Of a stretch of DNA of 64,000 bases, positions 42,521 to 51,774 are shown one piece after another (the first letter of the stretch is position 1; each line of letters opens with the position of its first letter). This DNA is from Microbacterium sp. Leaf151. GTDB taxonomy: Bacteria > Actinomycetota > Actinomycetes > Actinomycetales > Microbacteriaceae. Location of the stretch: the NCBI RefSeq assembly GCF_001424225.1, contig NZ_LMOR01000001.1:439427-503426 (forward strand), read 5' to 3'. The position numbers and the translations under genes are program-made. The notes under the pieces are model-generated. The model did no database searches. It was not told the DNA's origin and saw only the letters and a program-made list of their open reading frames with translations.

Positions 42521-43174
42521 ATGAACGTCGTCCTCCCGTTCTCCGCGGCCCTGCGCGAGCGCTCCAGCAGCGCGCACTCTCCGCGCGAGTGCGACGGCTT
42601 CATGACCGACCTGCTCACCGGTGCCGGCACCCGCGACGACTACATCGCGCTCATCGCCCAGCACTGGTTCCTCTACGCCGCCCTCGAAGAAGCGTCGGCG
42701 CGCATGCGCACCGACCCGGTGGCATCCGTCTTCCTCAGCGACAAGCTCTCGCGACTGCCCGCTCTCGAAGCCGACCTCTCCTTTCTGATCGGCCCGCACT
42801 GGCAGAGCGAGATCCGACCGTTGCCCACCACTCAGGCCTACGTGTCGCGCATCCGCCGGGTGGCCGCGACGTGGCCGGGAGGGTTCGTCGCGCACCACTA
42901 CACGCGCTTCCTCGGCGACCTCTCCGGCGGGCCGTCAATCGGTCGGCTCATGCAGCGCCGCTTCGGCTTCGAGACCAACGGCATCGGCTTCCTGCTCTTC
43001 GGCGACATCGCCGACCCGAAGGCGTTCAAGAGCGTCTACCGCGATCAGCTCGACGCCGCCCCCTGGGATGACGCCGAGAAGGAAAGGGTCATCGCCGAGG
43101 TGCTCGTCGCGTACCGGTTCACCACGGAGCTGTTCGCCGACCTGACCCGCGCGAAGGCCGACCAGGTCGCGTGA
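42521..43174 (+). CDS. hmuO: Haem oxygenase (biliverdin-producing)
   Basis: This 217-residue helical protein has the proximal-His region SAHSPRECDGFM near the N-terminus and the distal-helix motif YTRFLGDLSGG near residue 130. It opens haem to biliverdin, CO and Fe2+, giving iron from host or environmental haem. ATG 42521 lies immediately at the predicted transcription start, so the mRNA is leaderless. Control is by the iron box upstream. Confidence 0.93.
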   Translation: MNVVLPFSAALRERSSSAHSPRECDGFMTDLLTGAGTRDDYIALIAQHWFLYAALEEASARMRTDPVASVFLSDKLSRLPALEADLSFLIGPHWQSEIRPLPTTQAYVSRIRRVAATWPGGFVAHHYTRFLGDLSGGPSIGRLMQRRFGFETNGIGFLLFGDIADPKAFKSVYRDQLDAAPWDDAEKERVIAEVLVAYRFTTELFADLTRAKADQVA

Positions 43175-43265
43175 CCGATCGCGACCGCCGGCCACCGCGC
43201 CGCGCGCACGGGGCGACGTCTGATGCAGAGCAGCCGCCACGTCCTGCCCGGTGTGCCGCGCGGGG

Positions 43266-44648
43266 CTACGCCTGCCGCGCCGCCGCCGCGTCCTGCCGGG
43301 CGAGCCACGCCTGTTTCATGAAGCGGCGGACGTCTTCGTCGACCCGGATGTCGCCGGGGCGCAACGGGCGCGTCAGGTAGAGGCCGTCGAGGGAGGTGAG
43401 ACGGCTGAGGGCGACGTAGGTCTGCCCCGGCGCGAAAGCCCCCGAGCCCAGGTCGACGACCGCGCGGTCGTACGTCTTGCCCTGCGACTTGTGGATCGTG
43501 ACCGCCCACGCCAGGCGCAGGGGGAACTGGGTGAACTCGGCGACGATCTCGCGCGAGAGGTTCTTCGTACCCGGGTCGTAGGCGTAGCGGTACCTCTCCC
43601 ACACCGCCGGCTCCACATCGTGCTGGATGCCGTCGACCTCGACCCGCACGCTGTCGCCGGCGATGCGGGTGACCGTACCGATCGTGCCGTTGACCCACCG
43701 AGGGGCCTCGCCGAACTGCGCGCCGTCGTTGCGGAGGAACATCACCTGCGCCCCGACCTTGAGCGTGAGCTCCATCTCGGCGGGGTAGTTCGCCTCGCCG
43801 CGGCCGAAGTCGCCCGAGATCTCGGCGGCGGCCGTCTGCGTGCGGCCGACGAGCTCCTCGAGGTGGCGACGGTTGATCGTGTTCACGCGGTCGTTGCGGG
43901 TGGCGAGGGTGATGATCGGATGCTCGCCGTCGGCCGGATGCGGGGGCGTGCGCGCTCCGGCGGTGTTCAGGATGCCGGCCATCTCGGCCGTGACGCGTCC
44001 GTACCGCACCGCGTTGAGCAGCGTCTTGAAGCCGGGGTCGGACTGCCGGTGGATCTCGACGAGCTCGTTGACGTGCAGGTCGGCCCCGTGCCGGCCGATG
44101 TCGATGAGTCCGTCGCTCGCGGCCTCACCCGACCAGACCTTCGCATCGAAGAACCAGAACGAGCGGTAGTGGTCGGCGATGTAGCGCGCCTCGTCGCCGC
44201 GGGGCGGCACCGGCGCCAGCTGGTACGGATCGCCGAACATCACGACCTGCGTGCCACCGAACGGCTCGGAACGGCGGCCGCGAGCCTGACGGAGCGAGCG
44301 GTCGATGGCATCCATCAGGTCGGCGTTGACCATCGAGATCTCATCGATCACCAGGGTGTCGATGGCGTTGAGGAGCCTTCGAGTCGCGTCGTTCTGGTCG
44401 ATGTCGCCGTTCGCGATGAGCCCGATGGGCAGGCGGAAGAGCGAGTGGATCGTCTGCCCCTCGACGTTGAGGGCGGCCACCCCCGTCGGCGCGCACACGG
44501 CGATCTGTTTCTTGGTGTTGTACGCCAGGTGCTGCAGCAGCGTGGACTTGCCCGTGCCGGCGCGGCCCGTGACGAAGACGTGCTCGCGCGTGTCCTCGAT
44601 CAGCCGGAACAGCGCCTGCTGTTCGGCGGAGAGGGGCGGCGTGGTCAC
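43266..44648 (-). CDS. PIF1-like AAA helicase
   Basis: This 460-residue SF1B helicase has Walker A GRAGTGKSTLL near residue 30, Walker B VIDEISMV near 100, FGDPYQLAPV (motif III) near 145 and the C-terminal WAVTIHKSQGKTYD and YVALSR motifs. PIF1 helicases unwind 5'-3' and act at forks and G-quadruplexes. It ends convergent to the haem oxygenase and starts nine bases after the MerR gene's stop. Confidence 0.92.
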   Translation of the reverse strand: MTTPPLSAEQQALFRLIEDTREHVFVTGRAGTGKSTLLQHLAYNTKKQIAVCAPTGVAALNVEGQTIHSLFRLPIGLIANGDIDQNDATRRLLNAIDTLVIDEISMVNADLMDAIDRSLRQARGRRSEPFGGTQVVMFGDPYQLAPVPPRGDEARYIADHYRSFWFFDAKVWSGEAASDGLIDIGRHGADLHVNELVEIHRQSDPGFKTLLNAVRYGRVTAEMAGILNTAGARTPPHPADGEHPIITLATRNDRVNTINRRHLEELVGRTQTAAAEISGDFGRGEANYPAEMELTLKVGAQVMFLRNDGAQFGEAPRWVNGTIGTVTRIAGDSVRVEVDGIQHDVEPAVWERYRYAYDPGTKNLSREIVAEFTQFPLRLAWAVTIHKSQGKTYDRAVVDLGSGAFAPGQTYVALSRLTSLDGLYLTRPLRPGDIRVDEDVRRFMKQAWLARQDAAAARQA

Positions 44649-44657
44649 CGGCCCATG

Positions 44658-45131
44658 CTAGTTCGCACCGTCGCCGGCGGGCGGCGGAGTGCCGACGGGA
44701 CCGCCCGCCGGCTCGGTGTGCAGGAGCAGCCAGCGCGCTTCGCCCGAGAGCACGTCGGCGACGTGGCTGCGGAACCGCGGGCACTGGGTGATGTCGTGCG
44801 AGCGGCACCGCAGCGCATGCTCGGTCATCGCGCGCGCCTGCGCGATGTCGGCGGCGCGGCGGTCGAGCTCGGCGACGTGCTCCTCGAGCACCCGGTGTCG
44901 GTCGGGGGCGTCGTCGTCGAGCAGCACCCGGATCTGCTCGAGAGAGAGCCCCGCCGCCTTGTTGCGCAGGATCACCGCGATCCGCACGGCGTCGTCGTCG
45001 CCGTACCGGCGCCGGCCCGCACCGTCGCGGACGGGCCGCAGCAGACCCTCGTCTTCCCAGTAGCGCAGCACGTGGGTGTCGAGCCCGAATCGCGCCGCCG
45101 CCTCGCCGATGGACTCCCCGCTTGACTTCAT
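44658..45131 (-). CDS. MerR-family regulator
   Basis: This 157-residue protein has a MerR winged helix (SIGEAAARFGLDTHVLRYWE), a dimerisation helix (HRVLEEHVAELDRRAADIAQ) and a Cys-bearing tail (CRSHDITQCP, near 110-120) that might sense redox state or metal. ATG 45131 lies inside the 24-base palindrome 45123-45146, so the start itself is part of the operator. It is divergent from a GliT-like oxidoreductase. Confidence 0.88.
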   Translation of the reverse strand: MKSSGESIGEAAARFGLDTHVLRYWEDEGLLRPVRDGAGRRRYGDDDAVRIAVILRNKAAGLSLEQIRVLLDDDAPDRHRVLEEHVAELDRRAADIAQARAMTEHALRCRSHDITQCPRFRSHVADVLSGEARWLLLHTEPAGGPVGTPPPAGDGAN

Positions 45132-45146
45132 GTCGACATGAAGTCA
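45123..45146. promoter_or_regulatory. 24-base perfect palindrome, MerR operator
   Basis: TGACTTCATGT and ACATGAAGTCA flank CG. TTGACT (45122-45127) followed by a 19-base spacer is the long-spacer promoter geometry used by MerR activators for the rightward gene. The leftward MerR gene begins within the palindrome. Confidence 0.8.
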
Positions 45147-45182
45147 CACGATGGACGAGAACACAAGCGGAAGGAGTCCATC

Positions 45183-46016
45183 GTGTACGACGCGATCATC
45201 ATCGGAGGCGGGCCCGCGGGCCTGCAGGCGGCCCTCACCCTCGGGCGCATGCACCGGCGCACCCTGCTGGTCGACTCGGGCTCGTATCGGAACGAGACCG
45301 TCCGTCACGCCCACAATTTGCTGACCAACGACGGTCGCGACCCCGCCGAGCTGCGTCGGATCGGGCGCTCCGAGATCGCGGCCTACGGCAGCGTCGAGGT
45401 CCGGGATGCCGCCGTCACCGAGGTCTTCCGTGACGATGACGGTCTGACGGTCACCGTGGACGGCCGACGGCTCCGCACGCACGCGGTCATCCTCGCGACC
45501 GGCGTCGCCGACGAGCTCCCCCCGATCCCGGGACTCGCGGAGCGCTGGGGCGACACCGTCGCCAACTGCCCGTTCTGCCACGGGCACGAGTTCGCGGGCC
45601 GACCCGTCGCCGTCGTCAACGCGTCGCCGCATGTCGCAGCTCTCGCCCTCATGCTCGAGCCGGTGGCATCCGAGGTCTTCGTCGTGGCGCCCGCCGACGT
45701 GCGGGCGGTCACGGGCACGACCGACGGACTGCGCCTGGAACTCGTCGACGGCTCCTCCCGGGAGGTGGCGGGCGCGTTCGTCGCACCCACGTGGACCGTG
45801 CGCGGAGAGATCGTCGACGCGCTCGGTCTCGAGCGTCAGGAATCGGGCGCCGTGCGCACCGATCCGTTCGGCCGCACGAGCGTCGAGGGCGTCTACGCGG
45901 TGGGCGACCTCGCCCAGCCCGACCGCCTTCCCGGCCCCATGTTCTCGCTCGCAGCGGCGATCGCCGGAGGGCAGCTCGCCGCCGTCACCATCGTGCATTC
46001 TCTCGTCGCCGTCTGA
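45183..46016 (+). CDS. Thioredoxin-reductase-like flavoprotein, GliT/HlmI dithiol-oxidase type
   Basis: This 277-residue protein has an FAD Rossmann motif (IIIGGGPAGLQAAL) and the redox pair C129-P-F-C132 in NCPFCHGHEF, the form seen in GliT/HlmI dithiol oxidases rather than CATC of TrxB. The second, NADPH-binding glycine motif is degenerate (VVNASPHVAAL), so oxygen may be the acceptor. GTG 45183 has GGAAGGAG seven bases upstream. The divergent MerR gene and palindrome indicate inducible expression. Confidence 0.82.
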   Translation: MYDAIIIGGGPAGLQAALTLGRMHRRTLLVDSGSYRNETVRHAHNLLTNDGRDPAELRRIGRSEIAAYGSVEVRDAAVTEVFRDDDGLTVTVDGRRLRTHAVILATGVADELPPIPGLAERWGDTVANCPFCHGHEFAGRPVAVVNASPHVAALALMLEPVASEVFVVAPADVRAVTGTTDGLRLELVDGSSREVAGAFVAPTWTVRGEIVDALGLERQESGAVRTDPFGRTSVEGVYAVGDLAQPDRLPGPMFSLAAAIAGGQLAAVTIVHSLVAV

Positions 46017-46107
46017 CGTCACCGTGCGGCCCGCGGGAGATCGCGCGTGTGCGACCTCGCGGGGCGCCGCGCGGCGTCTGCGCAGGTGCGTTTCTTAGAC
46101 TGGGTGC

Positions 46108-47187
46108 GTGAGCAACGCCGGCGGGGGCCCCGCGACGCCCGAGGGGGTCCGCGGTGCGCGTCGGCGCCGTCGGTTCGAGATCCCCGCGATGGTCCTCATC
46201 GGCATCCTGCTGGCCGCCGCTCTCGGCGCGGGCGCCGCCTCGCTCTACCGCGAGTTCTACAGCCCCCGCGCCTTCGTGCTGCACTACCTCGAGCTGCTGC
46301 AGGAGCGTCGAGCCGCCGAAGCCCTCGCCATCCCCGGCGTCGCCGTCGACTCCGCCGAGCTCGAGGCCGCGGGCCTGCCCGCCACGTCATCCGAGGCACT
46401 TCTGCGCCCCGAATCGCTCCAGGCGGTGACGGATGCCGTCATCACCGGCGAGAGCGTCGACGGCGACCGCACGCGCGTCACCGCGAGCTATTCCGTCGGG
46501 GGGTACACCGGGACGACCACGTTCGACGTGCAGCGCGACACCGGCGGCGCGCTCCTGCCCCGCTGGCGCTTCGCCCGCAGCCCGTTGTCGGTGATGGACC
46601 TGTCGGTCCAGGGGTCGATGCGTTTCGCGGTCAATGGGTTCGAGGTCGACAAACGGCAGGTGTCGATCGACGGCACCGACGTCGACCCGACCGCTCCGCT
46701 TCCCCTGCTGGTCTTCTCACCCGGGCTGTACTCCGTCGCCGTCGACACGGCCATCTCATCGACCCCCGGCGTCGCCGTGCTCGCCGACGCGCCTCTGGCC
46801 GGCATCCCCGTCGACGTGCAGGCGCAGCCGACGAAGGAGTTCCTCGGGGTCGTGCAGCAGCGGGTCGAGGACTTCCTCACGGCCTGCGCCGAACAGAAGG
46901 TTCTGCAGCCCACGGGCTGCCCGTTCGGGTTCACCGTGCGCAACCGCATCGACGACGCCCCCTCGTGGTCGATCGTGCAGCAGCCGCAGGTGACCGTCGA
47001 GCCCGACGGTGCCGGATGGCGCATCCCGTCGGCCAAGGCGGTCGCCCACATCGAGGTCGACATCCGGTCGATCTTCGACGGCAGCGTCCGCACGGTCGAA
47101 GACGACGTCGACTTCAGCGTCGACGGTCAGATCACCGTGCAGCCCGACGGTTCGGCATCCATCCTGGTCGGCGGGTCGTCCGACTGA
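46108..47187 (+). CDS. Membrane-anchored hypothetical protein
   Basis: This 359-residue protein has a basic cytoplasmic N-terminus (GARRRRRFE), one hydrophobic segment (about 25-48, MVLIGILLAAALGAGAAS) and a large predicted extracellular region in which two Cys (about 255 and 267) could pair. I recognise no catalytic motif. GTG 46108 follows TAGACT (46096-46101) by six bases, the leaderless arrangement. Function unknown. Confidence 0.75.
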   Translation: MSNAGGGPATPEGVRGARRRRRFEIPAMVLIGILLAAALGAGAASLYREFYSPRAFVLHYLELLQERRAAEALAIPGVAVDSAELEAAGLPATSSEALLRPESLQAVTDAVITGESVDGDRTRVTASYSVGGYTGTTTFDVQRDTGGALLPRWRFARSPLSVMDLSVQGSMRFAVNGFEVDKRQVSIDGTDVDPTAPLPLLVFSPGLYSVAVDTAISSTPGVAVLADAPLAGIPVDVQAQPTKEFLGVVQQRVEDFLTACAEQKVLQPTGCPFGFTVRNRIDDAPSWSIVQQPQVTVEPDGAGWRIPSAKAVAHIEVDIRSIFDGSVRTVEDDVDFSVDGQITVQPDGSASILVGGSSD

Positions 47188-47233
47188 CGCTAAGGACGGT
47201 TCGTCCGGCTGGCGCGACGGGCGGATGCCAAGG

Positions 47234-47316
47234 GCACAACCGCGGCCCGCTCCCGTGACACGCCGCCCCGCGCCACCCTCCGCACGGCGTGTCACCCACT
47301 CGCCCCGCCGTTGTGC
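47234..47316. terminator. Nested hairpin between convergent genes
   Basis: GTGACACGCCG (47255-47265) pairs perfectly with CGGCGTGTCAC (47285-47295), and outer arms GCACAAC (47234) and GTTGTGC (47310) also pair. There is no U-tract. Position between convergent ends suits a bidirectional terminator. No gene is seen in 47188-47405. Confidence 0.6.
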
Positions 47317-47405
47317 ACGGCAGGGGACGGTCCGGCACAGCACGGCCCAGCACGGCCCGACCCACCGCAGCCCGACACACTCCGTACCGCCCGGACGATC
47401 CTCGC

Positions 47406-49391
47406 TCAGGCGCGGCCGCGAGCGGCGACCCGCGCGTCGCGGTCGGCCAGTCGCGCCAGCTCTTCGTTGTACGCGTCGAGCTCAAGGTCGCCGACACGGT
47501 CGACGTGACGGTCACGGCGTTTCTGGTGCCGCTCGTCGCTGCGGCTCCACTGGATCGCCACCGTGATGGCGAGGATGAGCGTGGGGATCTCGCCCACCGA
47601 CCAGGCCACGCCGCCGCCGACGTACTGGTCCTCGAGGGGCGTCGCGCCCCAGGTGCGGCCCATCGCGCCGAACCACTCCGCCACCATCAGACCGGAGTTC
47701 ATCATGATCGCGATGCCGAAGAACGCGTGCATCGCCATGATCGCGATGAGCACCAGCAGGCGCATCGGATAGGCCAGGCGGAAGGGCACCGGATCGATGC
47801 CGATGAGGCTGAGCACGAACAGGTACCCGGTGACGAGGAAGTGCGCGACCATCCAGATGTGGCCGACGTGGTCGTACAGCGACCACCGGAACAGGTCGGT
47901 GTAATAGAACGCCCAGAGCGAGCCGATGAACAGGCCCGCGGCGACGTACGGGTTCGTCAGCACCTTCGCGATCGGGTTGTGCACCGCCCACAGGATCCAC
48001 TCGCGCCCGCCGCGCGTGCCGTCGTCGCGCTTGCGGATCGCGCGGGCGGCGAGCGAGACGGGTGCCCCGGAGACCAGCATCAGCGGGATGGCCATCGACA
48101 GCAGCATGTGCCCGATCATGTGCATGCTGAACAGGTAGTCCTGATAGACGTTGATCGGACCCGACGTGACCCAGAACACCCCGAACATGCCCAGGCACCA
48201 CAGCACCGTGCGGTGGATCGGCCACGAGTCGCCCCGGCGGAGCAGGCGCCAGACGCCGGCGAGGTAGAAGAACAGACCGAAGGCGACGATCAGCGCCCAC
48301 AGCAGGTCGATGTTCCACGCCGTGAACCAGCGTTCGAGGGTCAACTCGGGCGGCAGCGGCGCGCCCGTCAGCACCTCGGCCGGCGAGCTGCCGATCAGAG
48401 CCGCCTCAGTGGGCGGGGGCGTGCGCGCGAGCGCCGCGGCGACACCGCTCGCGACACCCATGAAGACGAGCTCGAGGGCGATGACGCCCCAGAAGCGCGC
48501 GGACCCCGGCTCGTCGGCCATGCGCGAGATGAGGCGGCGTCGGTACCAGGCGCCGAGCACTCCCATGGCGACGAGCGCGACGACCTTGACGAGCACGAGC
48601 GCGCCGTACGCCGACCAGAGGTTCTGCACGTCCACCAGGCTGATCGACGCGCGTACGGTGCCCGAGATCGCGACCACGATGAACGCCACGAGCGCGATCG
48701 AGGAGTACCGCAGCAGAGTGGTCTGCAGCTGTCCGCGCGACATCGCGGGCCTGACGACGACCAGCAGGATGAGCCCGCCGAGCCAGGCCGCCGCGGCGAT
48801 GATGTGCAGCACGAGCGCGGTGACCGCGGCGTCATGACTGGCTTCGGTGCCGGCGTGACCCTGCGTGCCCATCGGGATGAGCGAGGCGAGGGCGAGGATC
48901 GCCACGATGAGCGTCGGGATCCATGAGCGCACGGCGAAGGTGAGCACCGTGAGCACCGCCCCGGCGATCGTGGTGATCAGCCAGGCCTGCCCCGGTGGGC
49001 TCTCGACGAGGAAGCGCCCGAGCTGCTGCCCGAAGACGGCGTCGAGCGTGGGGGTGGCGTTCAGGACGTTCAGAAACGTCATGTACCCCGTCGTGGCTGC
49101 ACCGACGGTGAAGACGGCGGCGCCGATCGAGGCGGTGTCGAGAGCGATCTCGAACGGCCGCTCCCCCGCGGGCAACGCGAACAGCGCCAGCACCAGCGAG
49201 CCGACCATGGTGGCCGCGGCGAGGTTGACCACCGTCGTGGCGATCGGCAGACCCCAGCGCACCACGGGGCCGGCGTCGGCCAGGCGTCCGGGGGCCGCTC
49301 CGCCGCCGAAGGCGAGACCGGCGACGACGGCGACGATCGAGACCACGACCAGGATGACGGGTCCCGCGACGCGCAGAAGTCGGGGATTCAC
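47406..49391 (-). CDS. CopD-CtaG fusion: copper uptake / cytochrome c oxidase assembly membrane protein
   Basis: The 661-residue protein has about 14 membrane helices. The N-terminal half is CopD-like (LHIIAAAAWLGGLILLVVVRP), and the C-terminal half is caa3-type CtaG (YQDYLFSMHMIGHMLLSMAIP, VHNPIAKVLTNP, DHVGHIWMVAHFLVTGYLF) with His residues able to bind copper. Such fusions in actinobacteria serve copper delivery to the terminal oxidase. GTG 49391 was chosen; the C-terminal 45 residues are cytoplasmic and charged. Confidence 0.9.
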   Translation of the reverse strand: MNPRLLRVAGPVILVVVSIVAVVAGLAFGGGAAPGRLADAGPVVRWGLPIATTVVNLAAATMVGSLVLALFALPAGERPFEIALDTASIGAAVFTVGAATTGYMTFLNVLNATPTLDAVFGQQLGRFLVESPPGQAWLITTIAGAVLTVLTFAVRSWIPTLIVAILALASLIPMGTQGHAGTEASHDAAVTALVLHIIAAAAWLGGLILLVVVRPAMSRGQLQTTLLRYSSIALVAFIVVAISGTVRASISLVDVQNLWSAYGALVLVKVVALVAMGVLGAWYRRRLISRMADEPGSARFWGVIALELVFMGVASGVAAALARTPPPTEAALIGSSPAEVLTGAPLPPELTLERWFTAWNIDLLWALIVAFGLFFYLAGVWRLLRRGDSWPIHRTVLWCLGMFGVFWVTSGPINVYQDYLFSMHMIGHMLLSMAIPLMLVSGAPVSLAARAIRKRDDGTRGGREWILWAVHNPIAKVLTNPYVAAGLFIGSLWAFYYTDLFRWSLYDHVGHIWMVAHFLVTGYLFVLSLIGIDPVPFRLAYPMRLLVLIAIMAMHAFFGIAIMMNSGLMVAEWFGAMGRTWGATPLEDQYVGGGVAWSVGEIPTLILAITVAIQWSRSDERHQKRRDRHVDRVGDLELDAYNEELARLADRDARVAARGRA

Positions 49392-49421
49392 GCGTCCAGC
49401 CTACGTCGCGCGGGAACGACG

Positions 49422-49451
49422 GAGGGGGGATGCCGCTGGGCATCCCCCCTC
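49422..49451. terminator. Intrinsic-type hairpin after HU
   Basis: GAGGGGGGATGCC (49422-49434) and its perfect complement (49439-49451) flank a GCTG loop, a 13-base stem. It lies 18 bases after the HU stop and just before the CopD-CtaG start, separating the two minus-strand units. Confidence 0.8.
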
Positions 49452-49468
49452 GATGGTTCGGCGTCGTC

Positions 49469-49756
49469 TTACTTGACGGCGGCCTTGAGCTTGGAGCCCG
49501 CGGTGACCTTGACGCGCTTGCCGGCGGGGATCGAGATCTCCTCGCCCGTCTGCGGGTTGCGGCCCGTGCGAGCCGACGTGGCGACCTGCTCGAAGGCGAT
49601 CCAGCCGGGGATCGAGACCTTGCTGCCCTTGGCGACCGCCTCGGAGACGGTGGAGAAGAGGGAGTCGAGCACGCCCGACACGGCGGACTGGCTCTGCCCG
49701 GTCGCGCTGGCGATGCTCGCGACGAGCTCGGTCTTGGTGATGGACTTGTCGGCCAT
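49469..49756 (-). CDS. HU-family nucleoid protein
   Basis: This 95-residue DNA-bending protein has the N-terminal helices (SITKTELVASIASATGQS) and the beta-arm segment with RTGRNPQTGEEISIPA whose conserved Pro intercalates into DNA. It lacks the long lysine-rich tail of mycobacterial HupB. ATG 49756 is preceded by GGAGGAC. Length is standard for HU. Confidence 0.93.
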   Translation of the reverse strand: MADKSITKTELVASIASATGQSQSAVSGVLDSLFSTVSEAVAKGSKVSIPGWIAFEQVATSARTGRNPQTGEEISIPAGKRVKVTAGSKLKAAVK

Positions 49757-50199
49757 GTGGTGTCCTCCAGACGGCGGCGAAAGCCGTCTCTCGTTACTCG
49801 GACGAGGAGGAATCCTCCTCGGTGGTCGGGAGACCGCCTCGACAGTATCAACCGAACCGCGGAATTACGCGGATTCTGACCGATTTCGACCCGTTCTCCA
49901 CCGCGTGTCGTGGTGCGCACGGTGCGGATGGGGCCGAAGCGACCCCTGATCCGTCACGTGCATCGCCGCGACGGTCACCGGGCGCACGGCCCGAGTGCAC
50001 GGTCGGCGCACCGCACCGACCGGGTTAAGACGGAGGGGTCGGCGGGCGATTCTGGACGGAGTCCGCCGGGCGTTCTCCACACCTCCGCTCTCGCCGATTC
50101 TTGACGCAACACAACAGAACTATGATGTGCCGCACCAGTTCGAGGGCACCCGAAGCCCGAAAGAACTCACCCGCTGACGGTATTCACCTAGGAGGGGCC
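49757..50199. other. Intergenic region between HU and the LuxR gene
   Basis: About 440 bases without a convincing gene. It contains the HU leader with hairpins GACGGC...GCCGTC and the palindrome GAGGAGGAATCCTCCTC (49804-49820), and a candidate -10 TATGAT at 50121-50126 for the rightward gene. AGGAGG lies just before ATG 50200. Confidence 0.5.
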
Positions 50200-51651
50200 A
50201 TGCCGGGAACGCCCGCCTCGATAGAGGCACGCGCCGCGCTTCGCAGCGCCGCCGCGACGACGGCACTGCGCCTCCTCCCCGGCCACGGCGTCCCCACTGC
50301 GCGCCACCTCGCCCTGCTCGCCGAGGCGGAGCTCCCCGAAACACCGGTGGTGTGGACCGATGCGGCGGCTCTGTCCCTCGCGGCGCTCCTGGCCGCCCGC
50401 GCCCGGCGCGACGCCCTCGCGGAGGGAGCCGCCGTCGTTGCACGCTACTTCGACGATGTCCGTCTGAACAGGCCGGCCTCGCTGTCGTCCGGGGCACGGT
50501 CGCAGCTCTGCGCGAGCATCGGCGAGTACTGCAACGCCATCGGTTGGCCCCAGGCGGGCGCGCGGTTCGGCGCCGAGGCGCTCCTGTTCGCCGACACCGA
50601 CGAGACGCGTTATCGGGCCCTGTCGGTGAGCGCCCTCGGCCACGCCCTCAACGGCGAATACCTCACGGCCGAGACCGCCCGCGCCGCGGCCACAGAGCTG
50701 TTCGGCGCCCGTGGCTGGGAGGCACCCGAGACCGCTTACCTGCTCCTGCTCGCAGAGGCGCTCATCGCCTCCTCCCGGCTCGACGTCGGACGCCTGCTCG
50801 ACGCCGCATCGGAGATGCGCCGCGTACAGCCCGACGACCCGTACTGGGGATACGCCGCGCGCGCGATCGAGGTGATGGCGATGATGTTCCGCCGCGATCT
50901 CGGAGCGGGTCGCGCCGAGGGCCGACGGCTTCTGCACGGCAGTCGACGACTCAGTAGTCACCGCATGATGCGGCACTTCCTGGTGAGCGTCGTGTCCGAC
51001 ATCCTTGTCGCGCAGGGCGAGTACCGCGAGGCTCTGTCGACCCTCGAACCCTGCGAAACCCCGGAGGGCCACGGCATCTGCTTCTCGATGCAGCGCTCCG
51101 CCGCCCTGCTGCGCCTCGGGCGCGATCGCGAGCTGCTGCTCGAGACCGACGCGTGCGTGGCATCCGAAGCCGATCACTGCCTGCGGACCCTGACTCCTCT
51201 ACTCGTGCGACGCGCTCTCGCGTTGAACCGCATGGGCTTCACCCGGCGGGCGCACCAGAGCATGGAGACCGCGCTCCGCCTCATCGTGCGCACCGGCTGC
51301 TCGGCGACGCCGTTCCTCATGCTCCCGCACGAGGAGACCCGAGCGCTCATGGACACCGCCGCCCGCGAGGACCCCGAGCTCGCCGACGTGCTGCCGTACC
51401 TGCACGCGGCGCTCGCGCGCGTGGCGACACCGGATGCCGAGGCGCGCTCTCCGCTCACGGTGGCCCGACTGACCCCGACCGAGAACGCCACCGCCGAACT
51501 GCTGCTGCGGTCACTGAGCCTGCCGGACATCGCACGCGAACGCGGCGTCTCGCTCAACACGGTCAAGACCCAGGTGCGCTCGATCTACCAGAAGCTCGGT
51601 GTCGCCGGCCGCGCCGAGGCCGTGGAAATGCTCACCGGCGCCGACGCCTGA
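50200..51651 (+). CDS. LuxR-family transcriptional regulator with helical repeat domain
   Basis: The 483-residue protein ends with a LuxR helix-turn-helix (LTPTENATAELLLRSLSLPD and GVSLNTVKTQVRSIYQKLGV). The preceding ~400 residues are Ala/Leu-rich helical pairs reminiscent of the TPR part of MalT/LAL regulators, but no P-loop or sensor domain is visible. AGGAGG sits directly before ATG 50200. Ligand and targets are unknown. Confidence 0.83.
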   Translation: MPGTPASIEARAALRSAAATTALRLLPGHGVPTARHLALLAEAELPETPVVWTDAAALSLAALLAARARRDALAEGAAVVARYFDDVRLNRPASLSSGARSQLCASIGEYCNAIGWPQAGARFGAEALLFADTDETRYRALSVSALGHALNGEYLTAETARAAATELFGARGWEAPETAYLLLLAEALIASSRLDVGRLLDAASEMRRVQPDDPYWGYAARAIEVMAMMFRRDLGAGRAEGRRLLHGSRRLSSHRMMRHFLVSVVSDILVAQGEYREALSTLEPCETPEGHGICFSMQRSAALLRLGRDRELLLETDACVASEADHCLRTLTPLLVRRALALNRMGFTRRAHQSMETALRLIVRTGCSATPFLMLPHEETRALMDTAAREDPELADVLPYLHAALARVATPDAEARSPLTVARLTPTENATAELLLRSLSLPDIARERGVSLNTVKTQVRSIYQKLGVAGRAEAVEMLTGADA

Positions 51652-51717
51652 GACGACGCGGAGACACCGAAGGGCGGAAACCCCTTTCGGGACTCCCGCC
51701 CTCCGTGGACGGTGATG

Positions 51718-51759
51718 ACGAAGGGGCGGGGACCCCTTTCGGAATCCCCGCCCCTTCGT
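51718..51759. terminator. Strong hairpin between convergent LuxR and rpsN genes
   Basis: ACGAAGGGGCGGGGA and its perfect complement TCCCCGCCCCTTCGT form a 15-base stem with a 12-base loop. A weaker hairpin (AGGGCGG/CCGCCCT, about 51670-51701) precedes it. The pair fits bidirectional termination. Confidence 0.8.
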
Positions 51760-51774
51760 ACGGACGTCTGGTGC

